Of a DNA stretch of 64,000 nucleotides, positions 43,565-52,931 are shown in pieces. Positions within the stretch are counted from its first letter, which is position 1. Each line of letters opens with the position of its first letter. This DNA comes from Novosphingobium album (ex Liu et al. 2023) (GTDB lineage: Bacteria > Pseudomonadota > Alphaproteobacteria > Sphingomonadales > Sphingomonadaceae), in the NCBI RefSeq assembly GCF_029076845.1, contig NZ_JARESE010000082.1, forward strand, positions 40,830 to 104,829. Reading direction: 5' to 3'. The notes under the pieces are model-generated. The model ran no database searches. It was given only the letters and a program-made list of their open reading frames with translations, and was not told the DNA's origin. The position numbers and the translations under genes are program-made.

Positions 43565-45729
43565 GCGGCCTGCCTTTCGTGCGCGGGCAGCGCGCAGGCG
43601 ACCAGGCCATCGACATCGACGATCAGCGCGACGCGCCCGTCACCCAGGATGGTCGCGCCCGCGACGCCTTCGACCGGGCGGAAATTGGTCGCGAGGCTCT
43701 TGATGACGAACTGGCGCTGGTCCTGGATATCATCGACCAGCAGCGCCGCCTGCCCGGCGGATTCGGTATCGACGACGATCAGCACGCCCTCCTCGGGCGA
43801 AGTCGCGCCTTGCGACGCGCCCAGCGCCTCGCGCAGCGACAGCACGGGAATGAACCGCCCGCGCACGTTCAGCATGTGGCGGCTGGCGCCCAGCCCCTGC
43901 ACGTCGTCCGCGCCGGGGCGCAGGCTTTCGACCACGTGGGCCAGCGGCACCACCAGCGTCTGATCGCCGACATTGACGATCATGCCATCGGAAATCGCCA
44001 GCGTCAGCGGCAGCGTCAGGGTAAAGGTGGTGCCCTTGCCCTCGGTGCTCTCAATCGTGATGCGCCCGCCCAGTTCCTTCACGTTCTGGCGCACCACATC
44101 CATGCCCACGCCCCGGCCCGAGATGTTCGAAACGGTCTGCGCGGTGGAGAAGCCGGCCGCGAAGATCAGGTTGTCGATCTCCTCGGCGGAAAGCTGCGCA
44201 TCGGGCGAGACGATGCCCTTTTCCACCGCCTTGGCGAAAACGCGCTCGCGGTTGATGCCCGCGCCGTCATCGGCGATCGCGATGAGGATGCGGCCCGAAC
44301 GGTGCTCGGCCGAAAGCGTCAGCGTGCCTTCGGGGGGCTTGCCGGCGGCGATGCGGTCTTCGGCGCTTTCGATGCCGTGATCGACCGCGTTGCGGATAAG
44401 GTGGGTCAGCGGCTCGCCCAGCCGCTCGATCACGGTCTTGTCGAGCTCGGTCGATTCGCCGATGACTTCCAGCTTGACGTGCTTGCCCGTGCTCGCCGCC
44501 AGATCGCGCAGGATCCGGGGCACGCGGCTGAACACGCTGCCGATCGGCTGCGCGCGGATCGACATGGCGCTTTCCTGGATATCGCGCGTCAGGCTTTCGA
44601 GCAGCCCCAGCTCCTCGGACGCCATGACATTGGCGTTATCGAGGCGCTGCACCAGCATGGCCTGCGCGATCACCAGTTCGCCCACCAGGTCGATCAGCCG
44701 ATCGAGCTTGAACAGGTCGATGCGGATCGACTGGCCGGGCGCGGGCGGCGCGGCGGGCGCGGCGCCGGCGGGAGCCTGTGCGTGGGCGGCCTCCACCTCC
44801 ACTTTCACCTCATGCACCACGGGCGGCGGCGCTTCGACCGGCGCGCTTTCGGCCGCCACCGGCGCGGGCGCCGGCCGGGCCATCCCCGGCTCGATCACCA
44901 CCGGCGGCATGACGGCATCCTCGCCGATCTCCAGCGCGCAATCGTCGCCGATGAAATCGAAAATCTCGCGCACCGCGTCCTCGCTCACCTCGGCAGGCAT
45001 CGCGAAAGTCCACCCGAGATAGCCCTGCGCCGGATCGAACCCGTCCAGCGCGGGAACCTGGCTGACATCGCAATCGACGCATTCGCCGCCCATCGCGACG
45101 ATCTCGCGCAGCATCAGCAACGGCTCGCTGCCGTTGCGCATGGCACCCGCGCGCGGGCGCAGGTGGACGTTCCAGCGATCGTCGGCGGCCTGGGGCTGGC
45201 TTTCGAAGCCGCCGGAAATATCGGCCAGCAGCGCGTCGAGGTCCATCATGTCGATCGGCGCGGGTTCGTCATCGGCAGCCTCGTCAGAGGCGGTTGCCGG
45301 GCTCGCGGCGTCCGGGGTGGGCGCATCGGGGGCATCACCCGCCGCGCCCCCGCCATTGGCCTGCGCCGCTTCCATCTCGACGATCAGCGCGGCATCATCA
45401 GGCGCCTCGCCGCCGCCGCGCGCGGCGGTGACATGGTCGCTCAGCGTGTCGAGCGCGCGCAGCAGCAAGTCGACAAGCTGGGGCCGCAGCGGCACCAGCC
45501 CTTCGCGCACATCCGACAGCAGCGTCTCGAACGTGTGGGTATAGGCCTGGAGCGCGGCAAAGCCGAACGCGCCCGCGCCGCCCTTGATCGAATGAATCGC
45601 GCGAAACACCGCGTTGATCGTATCCGCGTCCTGCGTGCCGGCCTTGCAGGCGGCCAGCCCGGTTTCGGCGGCGGCAAGCGATTCCTCACACTCGACGAAG
45701 AAGATCTGCTGGATTTCCTCAGGGCTCAT
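43561..45729 (-). CDS. cheA: Chemotaxis histidine kinase CheA
   Basis: 722 residues. HPt domain with phospho-His46 (AIHSIKGGAGAFGF). An Ala/Pro-rich region and a P2-like middle domain come next, then dimerisation (IDLVGELVIAQAM), the ATPase (RNAVDHGIESAEDR, IAIADDGAGINRE, GRGVGMDVVRQNV) and a C-terminal CheW-like domain (VVPLAHVVESLRPG, LNVRGRFIPVLSL). Coupled by 4-bp overlaps to the STAS gene upstream and cheR downstream. Confidence 0.97.
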   Translation of the reverse strand: MSPEEIQQIFFVECEESLAAAETGLAACKAGTQDADTINAVFRAIHSIKGGAGAFGFAALQAYTHTFETLLSDVREGLVPLRPQLVDLLLRALDTLSDHVTAARGGGEAPDDAALIVEMEAAQANGGGAAGDAPDAPTPDAASPATASDEAADDEPAPIDMMDLDALLADISGGFESQPQAADDRWNVHLRPRAGAMRNGSEPLLMLREIVAMGGECVDCDVSQVPALDGFDPAQGYLGWTFAMPAEVSEDAVREIFDFIGDDCALEIGEDAVMPPVVIEPGMARPAPAPVAAESAPVEAPPPVVHEVKVEVEAAHAQAPAGAAPAAPPAPGQSIRIDLFKLDRLIDLVGELVIAQAMLVQRLDNANVMASEELGLLESLTRDIQESAMSIRAQPIGSVFSRVPRILRDLAASTGKHVKLEVIGESTELDKTVIERLGEPLTHLIRNAVDHGIESAEDRIAAGKPPEGTLTLSAEHRSGRILIAIADDGAGINRERVFAKAVEKGIVSPDAQLSAEEIDNLIFAAGFSTAQTVSNISGRGVGMDVVRQNVKELGGRITIESTEGKGTTFTLTLPLTLAISDGMIVNVGDQTLVVPLAHVVESLRPGADDVQGLGASRHMLNVRGRFIPVLSLREALGASQGATSPEEGVLIVVDTESAGQAALLVDDIQDQRQFVIKSLATNFRPVEGVAGATILGDGRVALIVDVDGLVACALPAHERQAA

Positions 45730-45986
45730 AGATCACCTTCATCGAACAGCTCGGCCTCAAGGCCGGTGAGTTGGGCCGCCTCGCGCAGCGCGGCCGACGC
45801 GATGATCGTCGCTCCGTTGCCGCTGCGCCGGGCGCTGACGAGAAGCTGCAGCATGGCCTGCCCGATCTGCGCGACGGCGCTGCCGTCGATCGCGGTCGCG
45901 CCCGATCCCATCGCCGCGACCAGTTCCGGCCAGAGCGCTTCGGCGGCGGCCCGGTCGCAGCGCGCCGGAAGTGAAATGCTGGTCAT
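45726..45986 (-). CDS. STAS domain protein in the chemotaxis operon
   Basis: 86-residue single STAS domain (anti-sigma-factor-antagonist-like): ISLPARCDRAAAEALWPELV, IDGSAVAQIGQAMLQLLVSA, ALREAAQLTGLEAEL. In anti-sigma antagonists the Ser in the DxS position is phosphorylated; here it reads IDGSAVAQI. Overlaps cheA by 4 bp. Its role in chemotaxis is not established, though che operons of alphaproteobacteria sometimes carry such a gene. Confidence 0.85.
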   Translation of the reverse strand: MTSISLPARCDRAAAEALWPELVAAMGSGATAIDGSAVAQIGQAMLQLLVSARRSGNGATIIASAALREAAQLTGLEAELFDEGDL

Positions 45987-46014
45987 GATCCCGATCCCCT
46001 CTGACGCGCGGCGC

Positions 46015-47418
46015 TCAAAACTCGCTCCAGTCCTCGTTCGACGGACCAGTGGGCTTCAGCGCGAGATTGCCCATCACCGGCGCCGCCACCGGCATCGGCG
46101 CCGCGCGGACCCTGGCGCGGGCGCGCGGCTTGGCCTGGGTCGGCTCGTAATCGCCGCCGCCCACGCGGAAGCGCGATACCAGCGTGGACAGTTCGCTCGA
46201 TTCGTTGGCCAGGCTGCGCGCGGCGGCGGTCGACTGCTCGACCATCGCGGCGTTCTGCTGCGTCATGCGGTCCATCTCGCTGACCGCGGAATTGACTTGC
46301 TGCAGGCTGATCGACTGGCGCCCGGCAGAGCTGGCGATATCGCCGATCAGGTCGCTGATCTCGCCCACCCGGTTGACGATCTTTTCCAGCACGCGGCCCG
46401 TCTCGCCCACCAGTGTGACGCCGCCCGCGACTTGCTCGGTCGATGCGGTGATCAGCGCCTTGATGTCCTTGGCCGCCTCGGCCGAGCGCTGGGCCAGCGC
46501 GCGCACTTCGTTGGCAACGACGGCAAAGCCCTTGCCGGCATCGCCCGCGCGCGCCGCTTCCACCCCGGCGTTCAGCGCCAGCAGGTTGGTCTGGAACGCG
46601 ATCCCGTCGATCACATTGGTGATCTGGGTGATTTCCTGCGCCGAACGCTCGATCGCGGACATCGCCTCGGTGGCGCGCGCCACGACGGCGCCGCCTTCGG
46701 ATGCCTGGCGATGCGCGTCGGCGATCGACTGCTGCACTTCGCTGGCGCTGGCGGCGGTGGACTTCACGTCTTCGGTCACCTGGCTCATCGCCGCCGAGGT
46801 TTCCTCAAGGCTGGCGGCCTGCTGCTCGTTGCGCAGCGAAAGATCATCCGACGCGGCGCGGATTTCCGAAGCACTGGTCGAAACGCTGGACGCCGCGCCG
46901 CGCACCGAACTCATCGTCGTCGCCAGCGAATGGACCGCGCGGTTGAAGTCCTGGCGCAGATCATCGTACTTGCCGGGAAATTCCGTGCCGATCGCGCAAT
47001 CCAGATCGTTGTCCGACAGCTTGCGCAGCGACGTGCCGAGCGCGGCGACGATCTGTTCCTGCGCGACGCGGCTCTGCTGGACTTCGACGGCATTGTCGCG
47101 AAACTGCGCCATCGCCTTGGTCATGCGGCCAACGCAGTCGGCATACTCGGTGTAGCGGATCACGCTGTCGGTATCGCCGGCAGCCAGCGCTTCCATGCGC
47201 ACCACGGTGTTGACATAAGGCGTGCAGATCTTGGCCGAGGCGAACGCGATCGTCGCCACCGTCAGCGCCATGGCCGCCAGCGCGATCACCATCAGGCCCA
47301 GGCCGCCGCCGGCCAGCCAGGTCGTCATCACGCCAACAACGGCCAGCAACGACTGGACGATCAACAGCGCCTTGAATTTGGATCGAATCGGGGCCGTCTT
47401 CTCGAACCAGTCAAGCAT
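46015..47418 (-). CDS. Methyl-accepting chemotaxis protein without periplasmic sensor
   Basis: 467 residues. Two closely spaced N-terminal helices (LLIVQSLLAVVGVMTTWLA, LGLMVIALAAMALTVATIAF) leave almost no periplasmic loop. A HAMP-like stretch (VVRMEALAAGDTDSVIR) and the signalling domain with the hairpin IDGIAFQTNLLALNAGVEAA then RAGDAGKGFAVVANEVRALA follow. It ends NEDWSEF, close to the NWETF-type xWxxF tail that tethers CheR/CheB. First gene of the che operon, with GGAG 6 bases before the ATG. Confidence 0.93.
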   Translation of the reverse strand: MLDWFEKTAPIRSKFKALLIVQSLLAVVGVMTTWLAGGGLGLMVIALAAMALTVATIAFASAKICTPYVNTVVRMEALAAGDTDSVIRYTEYADCVGRMTKAMAQFRDNAVEVQQSRVAQEQIVAALGTSLRKLSDNDLDCAIGTEFPGKYDDLRQDFNRAVHSLATTMSSVRGAASSVSTSASEIRAASDDLSLRNEQQAASLEETSAAMSQVTEDVKSTAASASEVQQSIADAHRQASEGGAVVARATEAMSAIERSAQEITQITNVIDGIAFQTNLLALNAGVEAARAGDAGKGFAVVANEVRALAQRSAEAAKDIKALITASTEQVAGGVTLVGETGRVLEKIVNRVGEISDLIGDIASSAGRQSISLQQVNSAVSEMDRMTQQNAAMVEQSTAAARSLANESSELSTLVSRFRVGGGDYEPTQAKPRARARVRAAPMPVAAPVMGNLALKPTGPSNEDWSEF

Positions 47419-47601
47419 GGGATTCTCCAGTCCATTCCATTTCCCGGCCGGAAGCGCGGCCTGGGACGCATGGATTAACCATCGCGCGAAAAGGCGCGAT
47501 TACGAGCAGCCTCTGGTGAAACGCGTACCGACCGGAAGGCATTTACTATGGCGTTGGGCCTAGATTCACTTTCGCGTAATCAAACTCGAAAGGTCTTCGT
47601 C
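47419..47601. promoter_or_regulatory. Divergent promoter region of the che operon and the CheB-like gene
   Basis: 183 bp between oppositely transcribed mcp and the CheB-like gene. ATCGCGC (47481-47487) and GCGCGAT (47494-47500) form a hairpin or inverted repeat around GAAAAG. AAAGG at 47590-47594 is the ribosome site of the rightward gene. Confidence 0.4.
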
Positions 47602-48633
47602 ATGCATGATGCTCGCGTACTTGTGGTCGACGATTCGGCGGCCATGCGCGCGCTGTTTTGCGACGTCCTGGAACAATCCCGGAATGTCCGCGTCGTCGGC
47701 ACGGCCGCGAACGCCGCCGAGGCGCGCGACCAGATCGCCGAAGTGATGCCCAATGTCCTGACGCTCGATGTCGAAATGCCGGGGATGAGTGGAATCGATT
47801 TCCTCGAAGAGATCATGACCAGCAATCCGCTGCCCGTGGTCATGCTGTCCAGCCTGACGCAGAGCGGCACCGAAACCAGCCTCAAGGCGTTCGAGCTGGG
47901 CGCGGTCGAATGCTTTCCCAAGCCCCTGAAGGCCACGCCCGAACAATTCGCCAAGACCGTGGGCAAGCTGGGCAAGATCGTGCTCGCGGCCGCCAATTCG
48001 AACGTGCGCGACAAGCCGCGCGCCAAAGTGGTTCGGGCCGAAAATGTCGACAGCTTCCAGTGCAACGGCACGATCGCGGCGTTCAGCGCCTCGATGGGCG
48101 GGGTTGACGCGCTGTCCGAGGTCTTCGCACAATTCCCCGCGAACTGCCCGCCGACAGTGATCGTGCTGCAGACCGAGCCGGCCGTCGCGCAGGCGTTCAT
48201 CGCCCGCGCCAACAAGGACTACGCCTGCACCGTCAAGGAAGCCGCCGACGGCGCGGCGCTGACGCCGGGCACTGTCCACATCGCCAGCGATCCGGGCAAG
48301 CACGTGGTCGTCGAACCGGGCGATCCGGCGGTGCTGCGCCTGGTCGAGCGCGATCCGGTGGAAGGCTTCCGCCCTTCGGCGACGCTGCTGTTCGGCTCGA
48401 TCGCGCGTGGCGGCCGGCCCGCCATCGGCGCGGTGCTGACCGGCATGGGCGAGGATGGCGCGAAGGGCCTGAAATTGCTGCGCGACGCCGGCTGCCGCAC
48501 GCTCGCGCAGGACCGCAACAGCGCCACCGTGCCGCAGGCCCCGGCGGCGGCCGTCGCCGCCGGCGCGGTCGATGCCGAACTCAAGCTGGAAGATCTCGCG
48601 ACGGCAGTGCTCAGCGCCTGCGCGGCGAACTGA
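47602..48633 (+). CDS. CheB-like response regulator with degenerate methylesterase site
   Basis: 343 residues, same layout as cheB in this window: receiver with D56 (VLTLDVEMPGMSG) and K in FPKPLK, linker, then a CheB-type C-terminal domain. The nucleophile Ser164 is kept (FSASMGGVDAL for GSSTGG) and the final Asp motif is intact (LTGMGEDGAKGL). The catalytic histidine is replaced by Gln190 (VIVLQTEP against MIVQHVNP), and the glycine of GxS is changed. Hydrolysis of receptor methyl esters is therefore unlikely. It may compete for receptors or phosphoryl groups. Transcribed away from the che operon. Confidence 0.9.
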   Translation: MHDARVLVVDDSAAMRALFCDVLEQSRNVRVVGTAANAAEARDQIAEVMPNVLTLDVEMPGMSGIDFLEEIMTSNPLPVVMLSSLTQSGTETSLKAFELGAVECFPKPLKATPEQFAKTVGKLGKIVLAAANSNVRDKPRAKVVRAENVDSFQCNGTIAAFSASMGGVDALSEVFAQFPANCPPTVIVLQTEPAVAQAFIARANKDYACTVKEAADGAALTPGTVHIASDPGKHVVVEPGDPAVLRLVERDPVEGFRPSATLLFGSIARGGRPAIGAVLTGMGEDGAKGLKLLRDAGCRTLAQDRNSATVPQAPAAAVAAGAVDAELKLEDLATAVLSACAAN

Positions 48634-48670
48634 GCGGCCGGCGCCGCAGCCCCGTCAGCAGCGCAGAACC

Positions 48671-50233
48671 CTAATGCCCGCCGGCGGCGGCGGGAGTGCC
48701 CCGGCGCGGGCGCGGCGCCAGCCAGATCGTCAGCGCGGCCAGGAACAGGACGACCGAGGCGATCGCGAAGACATGCGTGGTCGATTGCGCCATGCCCTGC
48801 TGCTCGACGATCTGCGCCAGCGCGGCCTTGGCCTGCCCTGGGGTGAAGCCGTTCGCTTCGAGCAGCGACACGGTCCGATCGGCGCCGTTGAGCGAGCCGA
48901 CCATGTCCGCCCCGTCCGATCGCGCCATGTCCGACCATAGCGTGGTGATCGTCGCGGTGGCGATCGCGCCCGCCAGCGTCCTGCCGAAATTGGCGATGCC
49001 GGCGGCGGACGCGGTCTCGCGCGGGTCCACCGAGCTCAGGCTGATCGTGGTCAGCGGCACCATGAACAAGGCCACGCCCATTCCCTGGATCAACTGCGGC
49101 ATGGCGATCGTCCAGAACGTCGCGTCGGTGGACCACCATATCGCCCGCAGGCACGCGACCATGCCGATCCAGCCGATGCCCAGCGAAACCAGCAGGCGCG
49201 GATCGACCCGCTGCATCAGCCGGGGCACCAGCGGCGAGGCGATCACCGCGAGCACGCCGCTAAACGCCATGGCATAGCCGGCCTGCGTCGCGGTGTAGCC
49301 GAGCGAGGTCTGCAACCATTGCGGAATGACCACCACCGAGGCGAAATAGGTGCCGAAGGCCAAGGTGAGCGAGATCGTCGCGGCGGTGAAGCCGCGATGG
49401 CGGAACACCTTGAGATCGACGATCGGATGTTCCTCGGTCAGTTCCCAGATCAGGAAGACGCAGAAGAAGATCGCCGAAACCACCGCGCACGTCACGATGA
49501 AGGGCGAGGAAAACCAGTCCTCCTCGCGCCCCTTGTCGAGCATGAGCTGCAGCGAGCCGACCCAGACCACCAGCAGGCCCAGCCCCACCACGTCGATCGG
49601 CAGCTTCTGCGTCGGCGTCTCGATACCGCGCAACATGCTGAACACGCCGAAGAAGATCACCCCGATGATCGGCAGGTTGATGAAGAAGATCCATTCCCAG
49701 GACCAGTTGTCGCTGATCCAGCCGCCGAAGATCGGCCCCAGGATCGGCCCGACGACCACGGTCATCGCCCAGAGCGCCATGGCCCGGGGATGCATCTCGC
49801 GCGGGAAGATGCGCAGCATCAGCGTCTGCGTCAGCGGCATCAGCGGGCCGCCGCAGAACCCCTGCCCCAGACGGAACAGCACCAGCATCTCCAGCGAGCT
49901 GGAAAGCCCGCAAAGCACCGAAAACAGGCCGAAGCCCAGCAGCGAGACGATAAACGTGCGCAAGGTGCCGAAGCGATTGGCCAGCCAGCCCGTCAGCGGC
50001 ACGCAGATCGCCTCGGCCACCGCATAGGAGGTGATGACCCAGGTTCCGCTCGATACCGAGACGGCAAGGCCGCCGGCGATATGCGGGACCGAGACATTGG
50101 CGATCGTCAGATCGAGCACGACGATGAAGTTCGCCGATGCCAGGATCAGGCCCGCGATCAGCAGCCTGACGCCCGAAAAGCTCGTGGCGCCGCCAGCACC
50201 TTGCGCCATGCCGGGCCGCGCGGCCGAAGCCAT
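48671..50233 (-). CDS. DHA2-family MFS efflux pump (EmrB-like)
   Basis: 520-residue, 14-helix inner-membrane exporter. VVLDLTIANVSVPHIAGGLA, motif A GWLANRFGTLRTFIVSL, FFINLPIIGVIFFGVF. It forms a tripartite pump with the HlyD-type adaptor (1-bp overlap) and the NodT-type outer-membrane factor upstream. Substrates are probably hydrophobic toxicants, controlled by the divergent TetR protein. Last gene of the operon. Confidence 0.93.
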   Translation of the reverse strand: MASAARPGMAQGAGGATSFSGVRLLIAGLILASANFIVVLDLTIANVSVPHIAGGLAVSVSSGTWVITSYAVAEAICVPLTGWLANRFGTLRTFIVSLLGFGLFSVLCGLSSSLEMLVLFRLGQGFCGGPLMPLTQTLMLRIFPREMHPRAMALWAMTVVVGPILGPIFGGWISDNWSWEWIFFINLPIIGVIFFGVFSMLRGIETPTQKLPIDVVGLGLLVVWVGSLQLMLDKGREEDWFSSPFIVTCAVVSAIFFCVFLIWELTEEHPIVDLKVFRHRGFTAATISLTLAFGTYFASVVVIPQWLQTSLGYTATQAGYAMAFSGVLAVIASPLVPRLMQRVDPRLLVSLGIGWIGMVACLRAIWWSTDATFWTIAMPQLIQGMGVALFMVPLTTISLSSVDPRETASAAGIANFGRTLAGAIATATITTLWSDMARSDGADMVGSLNGADRTVSLLEANGFTPGQAKAALAQIVEQQGMAQSTTHVFAIASVVLFLAALTIWLAPRPRRGTPAAAGGH

Positions 50234-51405
50234 CAGTCGTTGTCCGTCAGGTCGATTTCGGCATCCATGGAAAGGCCCACGCGCAACGGATGCCGGGCCA
50301 GTTCCCTGGGATCGAGCGCGATCCGCACCGGCAGGCGCTGCACCACCTTGATCCAGTTGCCGGTGGCGTTCTGCGCCGGGATCAGCGCGAAAGCCGCGCC
50401 AGTGCCGCCGGCAAAGCCGACGACGCGGCCATGGAACTCGACGCCGCTGCCATAGAAGTCCGAAGTCAGCACCGCGCGCTGGCCCGGCTTCACTTTGCCG
50501 AGCTGGTCTTCCTTGAAGTTGGCATCGACATAGAGCTGGCCGACCGGGACGATCACCATCGCGACGTTGCCCGCCTCGATCTTCTGGCCGACCTGCACCG
50601 AACGGCGCGCCACCACGCCATCGATCGGCGCGCGGATCACCGTGCGCGACAGATCGAGCTTCGCTTGCGCGAGCCGGGCCTGGGCAGCGCGGACTTCGGG
50701 CGCGGTATCGGTCGTGGTGCCCGAAACGAGCGCCATCGCCGCCGTCTCGTCGCGCCGCGCGCTGATCGCGTCGGCGCGGGCCTGGCCGATGCCGGCCTGC
50801 GCCGCCTGGACCGCCGCCTGCGCCGCCGTCAGCGCGTTGCGCGCGGCGGTGACTTCGTCGGCCGAGACCGCGCCGCCATCGACGAGCGCGGCCCGGCGGC
50901 GATAATCGGTCTGCGCCTTGATGAGATCGGCCTGCGCCGAGGCCAGCCGCGCCTGCGCCGCGGGAAGCGCCGCGTCCTTCGCGTCCGCCGAAGCGCCCAG
51001 CGCGGAACCTTGCGCCAGCGACTGGCGATAGCGGCGTTGGGTCAGGGCCAGCATCGCCTCGGCCTGCGCCACGGCGATCCGCTGATCCGCGTCTTCCAGC
51101 CGCAAAAGCACTTGTCCGCGCTTCACCTGCTGCGTGTCGGTCACGGCGACTTCGATCACGCTGCCCGAGGTGAGCGGCGTGATTTCCGCGTTTTCGCCCG
51201 CGACATAGGCGTTATCGGTCGAAACCGAACGGCTGCCGATGAAGGTGATGTAAAGCCAGGCGAGCAGACCGACGACGACCACCGCGATCGCCAGGCCCGT
51301 CAGCAGCGGCCGGCGCCGATTGGCGTTCAGCACCCGGCCGGAACCGTTGCCGCCCCCATTGCCACCGTTGTCTTCGGCCGGTGCATCCGGCGCGTTCTCG
51401 CTCAT
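50233..51405 (-). CDS. HlyD/EmrA-type membrane fusion protein
   Basis: 390-residue periplasmic adaptor. One membrane anchor (PLLTGLAIAVVVVGLLAWLY), a biotinyl-lipoyl-like half-motif (ITPLTSGSVIEVAVTDTQQV, KRGQVLLRLEDAD), a long Ala-rich coiled-coil hairpin, then VIRAPIDGVVARRSVQVGQK and a beta-barrel (DANFKEDQLGKVKPGQ). Overlaps the outer-membrane gene by 4 bp and the MFS gene by 1 bp. Confidence 0.93.
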   Translation of the reverse strand: MSENAPDAPAEDNGGNGGGNGSGRVLNANRRRPLLTGLAIAVVVVGLLAWLYITFIGSRSVSTDNAYVAGENAEITPLTSGSVIEVAVTDTQQVKRGQVLLRLEDADQRIAVAQAEAMLALTQRRYRQSLAQGSALGASADAKDAALPAAQARLASAQADLIKAQTDYRRRAALVDGGAVSADEVTAARNALTAAQAAVQAAQAGIGQARADAISARRDETAAMALVSGTTTDTAPEVRAAQARLAQAKLDLSRTVIRAPIDGVVARRSVQVGQKIEAGNVAMVIVPVGQLYVDANFKEDQLGKVKPGQRAVLTSDFYGSGVEFHGRVVGFAGGTGAAFALIPAQNATGNWIKVVQRLPVRIALDPRELARHPLRVGLSMDAEIDLTDND

Positions 51406-52865
51406 GTCGGGGAAGCCTCTTCGTTCGTGGCGTCAACGAACCCGCCGCCGAGCGCGCGCTTGAGCGCGACCTCGCGGGCCAGGGTTCGGAAATGGGCATC
51501 AATCGCCGCCTCGCGCGCGGCAAGCGCGGCCTGCTGCGCGCTCAGGACTTCCAGATAGCTGGAAAGCCCGCCGCGATAGCGTTGCAGGGCCAGGGCATAG
51601 GCGGCCTCCGCGTCGGTCTGCGCCTGGCGGGTGTCGCGTTCCTGCGCTTCGGCGGCATCGCGGCTGGCGATCGCATCGGCCACGTCGCGCAGCGCGGAAA
51701 TCACCGTGTCGTTATAGGCCGCGACCGCCTCGTCATAGCCGCCGCGCGCCTGGCGGAACTGGCCGCGCAGCCGCCCGCCCTCGAACACCGGCAGCGTCAG
51801 CGCCGCGCCCGCGTTGCCGTAAGTCGATCCGCTGTCGACCAGGTTGGAAAGGCCCAGCGAAGTGAGGCCGATCAGGCCGCGCAGCGAGATATCGGGCATG
51901 AAGGCGGCGCGCGCCGAATCAATGCGCGATCCCGCCGCCTGCGCGCGCAGGCGGGCCGCGACGATATCGGGCCGGCGCCCCGCCAGCGCGATGCCGGCAT
52001 CGGCGGGGATCGGCGTTTCGGGCAGGCTGGCCAGCGCCGTCGGCGTGATCGCCAGCCCCCGGTCCGGCCCCGCGCCGAGCAGGGCGGCCAGCGCGTGGCG
52101 GCGCAACGCGATCTGCTCGCGATTGGCCGCCAGATCGACGCGCGCGCTGGCCACGGCGGCACGCGCCTGCCGCAGGGGGCTCTGGTTATCAAGGCCCTGG
52201 GCGACGCGACGCTGCGTCAGCTCGGCGACGGTCTCGCGCGCGGCGAGCGCCGCCTCGAACGCCTTGTCGCGCTCGATCAGGCGGGCCAGATCGAAATAGG
52301 AGGAGACCACATTGGTCGAAAGCATGAGCGCGGCCTGATGCGCATCCGCCTCGGCCGCTTGCGTTTCGGATGTCGCGGCAGCCAGTGCGGCGCGCGTCTT
52401 GCCCCACAAGTCGAGGTCGAACTCGCCCGAAAGCGCCAGCGTGCCGGTGCTCTTCCAGCCGCGCGGGACGAATTCGGCGGGCACGCCGTTGTTATAGCTC
52501 TGCTTGGTGGCCCCGGTCGAGCCCTGGCCCGAAATCTGTGGCAATCCCTCGGCCCCGGCCATTTCGGCCGCGCCCCGCGCCTGCCGAATGCGCGCGGCGG
52601 CGGCGGCGACATCGGGCGATGCCGCCAGCGCTTCATCGACCAGCGCGTCGATCTGCGGATCGCCATAGGCCGTCCACCAGCGTTCGCGCGGCCATTCCGC
52701 CGCTTGCCGGCCCGCCGAGCCGGCAAGCGAGCGCGCGCTTTCCAGCGTCGCGGGTGCCCGCATGTCCGGGCGGGCGCCCAGATCGGGCGCGGTGCACCCG
52801 GCGAGCCCCGCCGCCAGGGCGAGAATCGAGCCTGCGGCGACTCGCAAGGAAATGTTCGTACTCAT
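51402..52865 (-). CDS. NodT-family outer-membrane efflux lipoprotein (TolC-like)
   Basis: 487 residues. Lipoprotein signal with the lipobox LAGC near residue 25. Typical NodT core: WWTAYGDPQIDALVDEALAA, FDLDLWGKTRAALAAATSE, GRRPDIVAARLRAQAAGSRI and VFEGGRLRGQ. It forms the outer-membrane exit duct. Start ATG at 52865 places the signal peptide correctly; the upstream extension is rejected. First gene of the efflux operon. Confidence 0.94.
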   Translation of the reverse strand: MSTNISLRVAAGSILALAAGLAGCTAPDLGARPDMRAPATLESARSLAGSAGRQAAEWPRERWWTAYGDPQIDALVDEALAASPDVAAAAARIRQARGAAEMAGAEGLPQISGQGSTGATKQSYNNGVPAEFVPRGWKSTGTLALSGEFDLDLWGKTRAALAAATSETQAAEADAHQAALMLSTNVVSSYFDLARLIERDKAFEAALAARETVAELTQRRVAQGLDNQSPLRQARAAVASARVDLAANREQIALRRHALAALLGAGPDRGLAITPTALASLPETPIPADAGIALAGRRPDIVAARLRAQAAGSRIDSARAAFMPDISLRGLIGLTSLGLSNLVDSGSTYGNAGAALTLPVFEGGRLRGQFRQARGGYDEAVAAYNDTVISALRDVADAIASRDAAEAQERDTRQAQTDAEAAYALALQRYRGGLSSYLEVLSAQQAALAAREAAIDAHFRTLAREVALKRALGGGFVDATNEEASPT

Positions 52866-52913
52866 CAGTACGGTTTTAATCGCGGCGGCTCTTGCGGATG
52901 TCAATCAAAAAGT

Positions 52914-52927
52914 GTACCAGCTAGTAC
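52914..52927. promoter_or_regulatory. Candidate TetR operator of the efflux operon
   Basis: GTACCAGCTAGTAC (52914-52927): GTAC halves around a central AGCT, with one mismatched pair. It lies in the 66-bp divergent gap between the efflux operon and its TetR gene, five bases before the TetR start. Confidence 0.5.
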
Positions 52928-52931
52928 GCAT

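Noticed and set aside
43579..47478. 1299-codon open frame on the plus strand
   Set aside because: It is antisense to cheA, the STAS gene and mcp. The product is rich in Arg, His and Gln with no domains, typical of shadow frames in GC-rich DNA.
51381..52931. Long N-terminal extension of the efflux TetR protein
   Set aside because: Antisense to the outer-membrane gene; the TetR domain starts right after the ATG at 52932.
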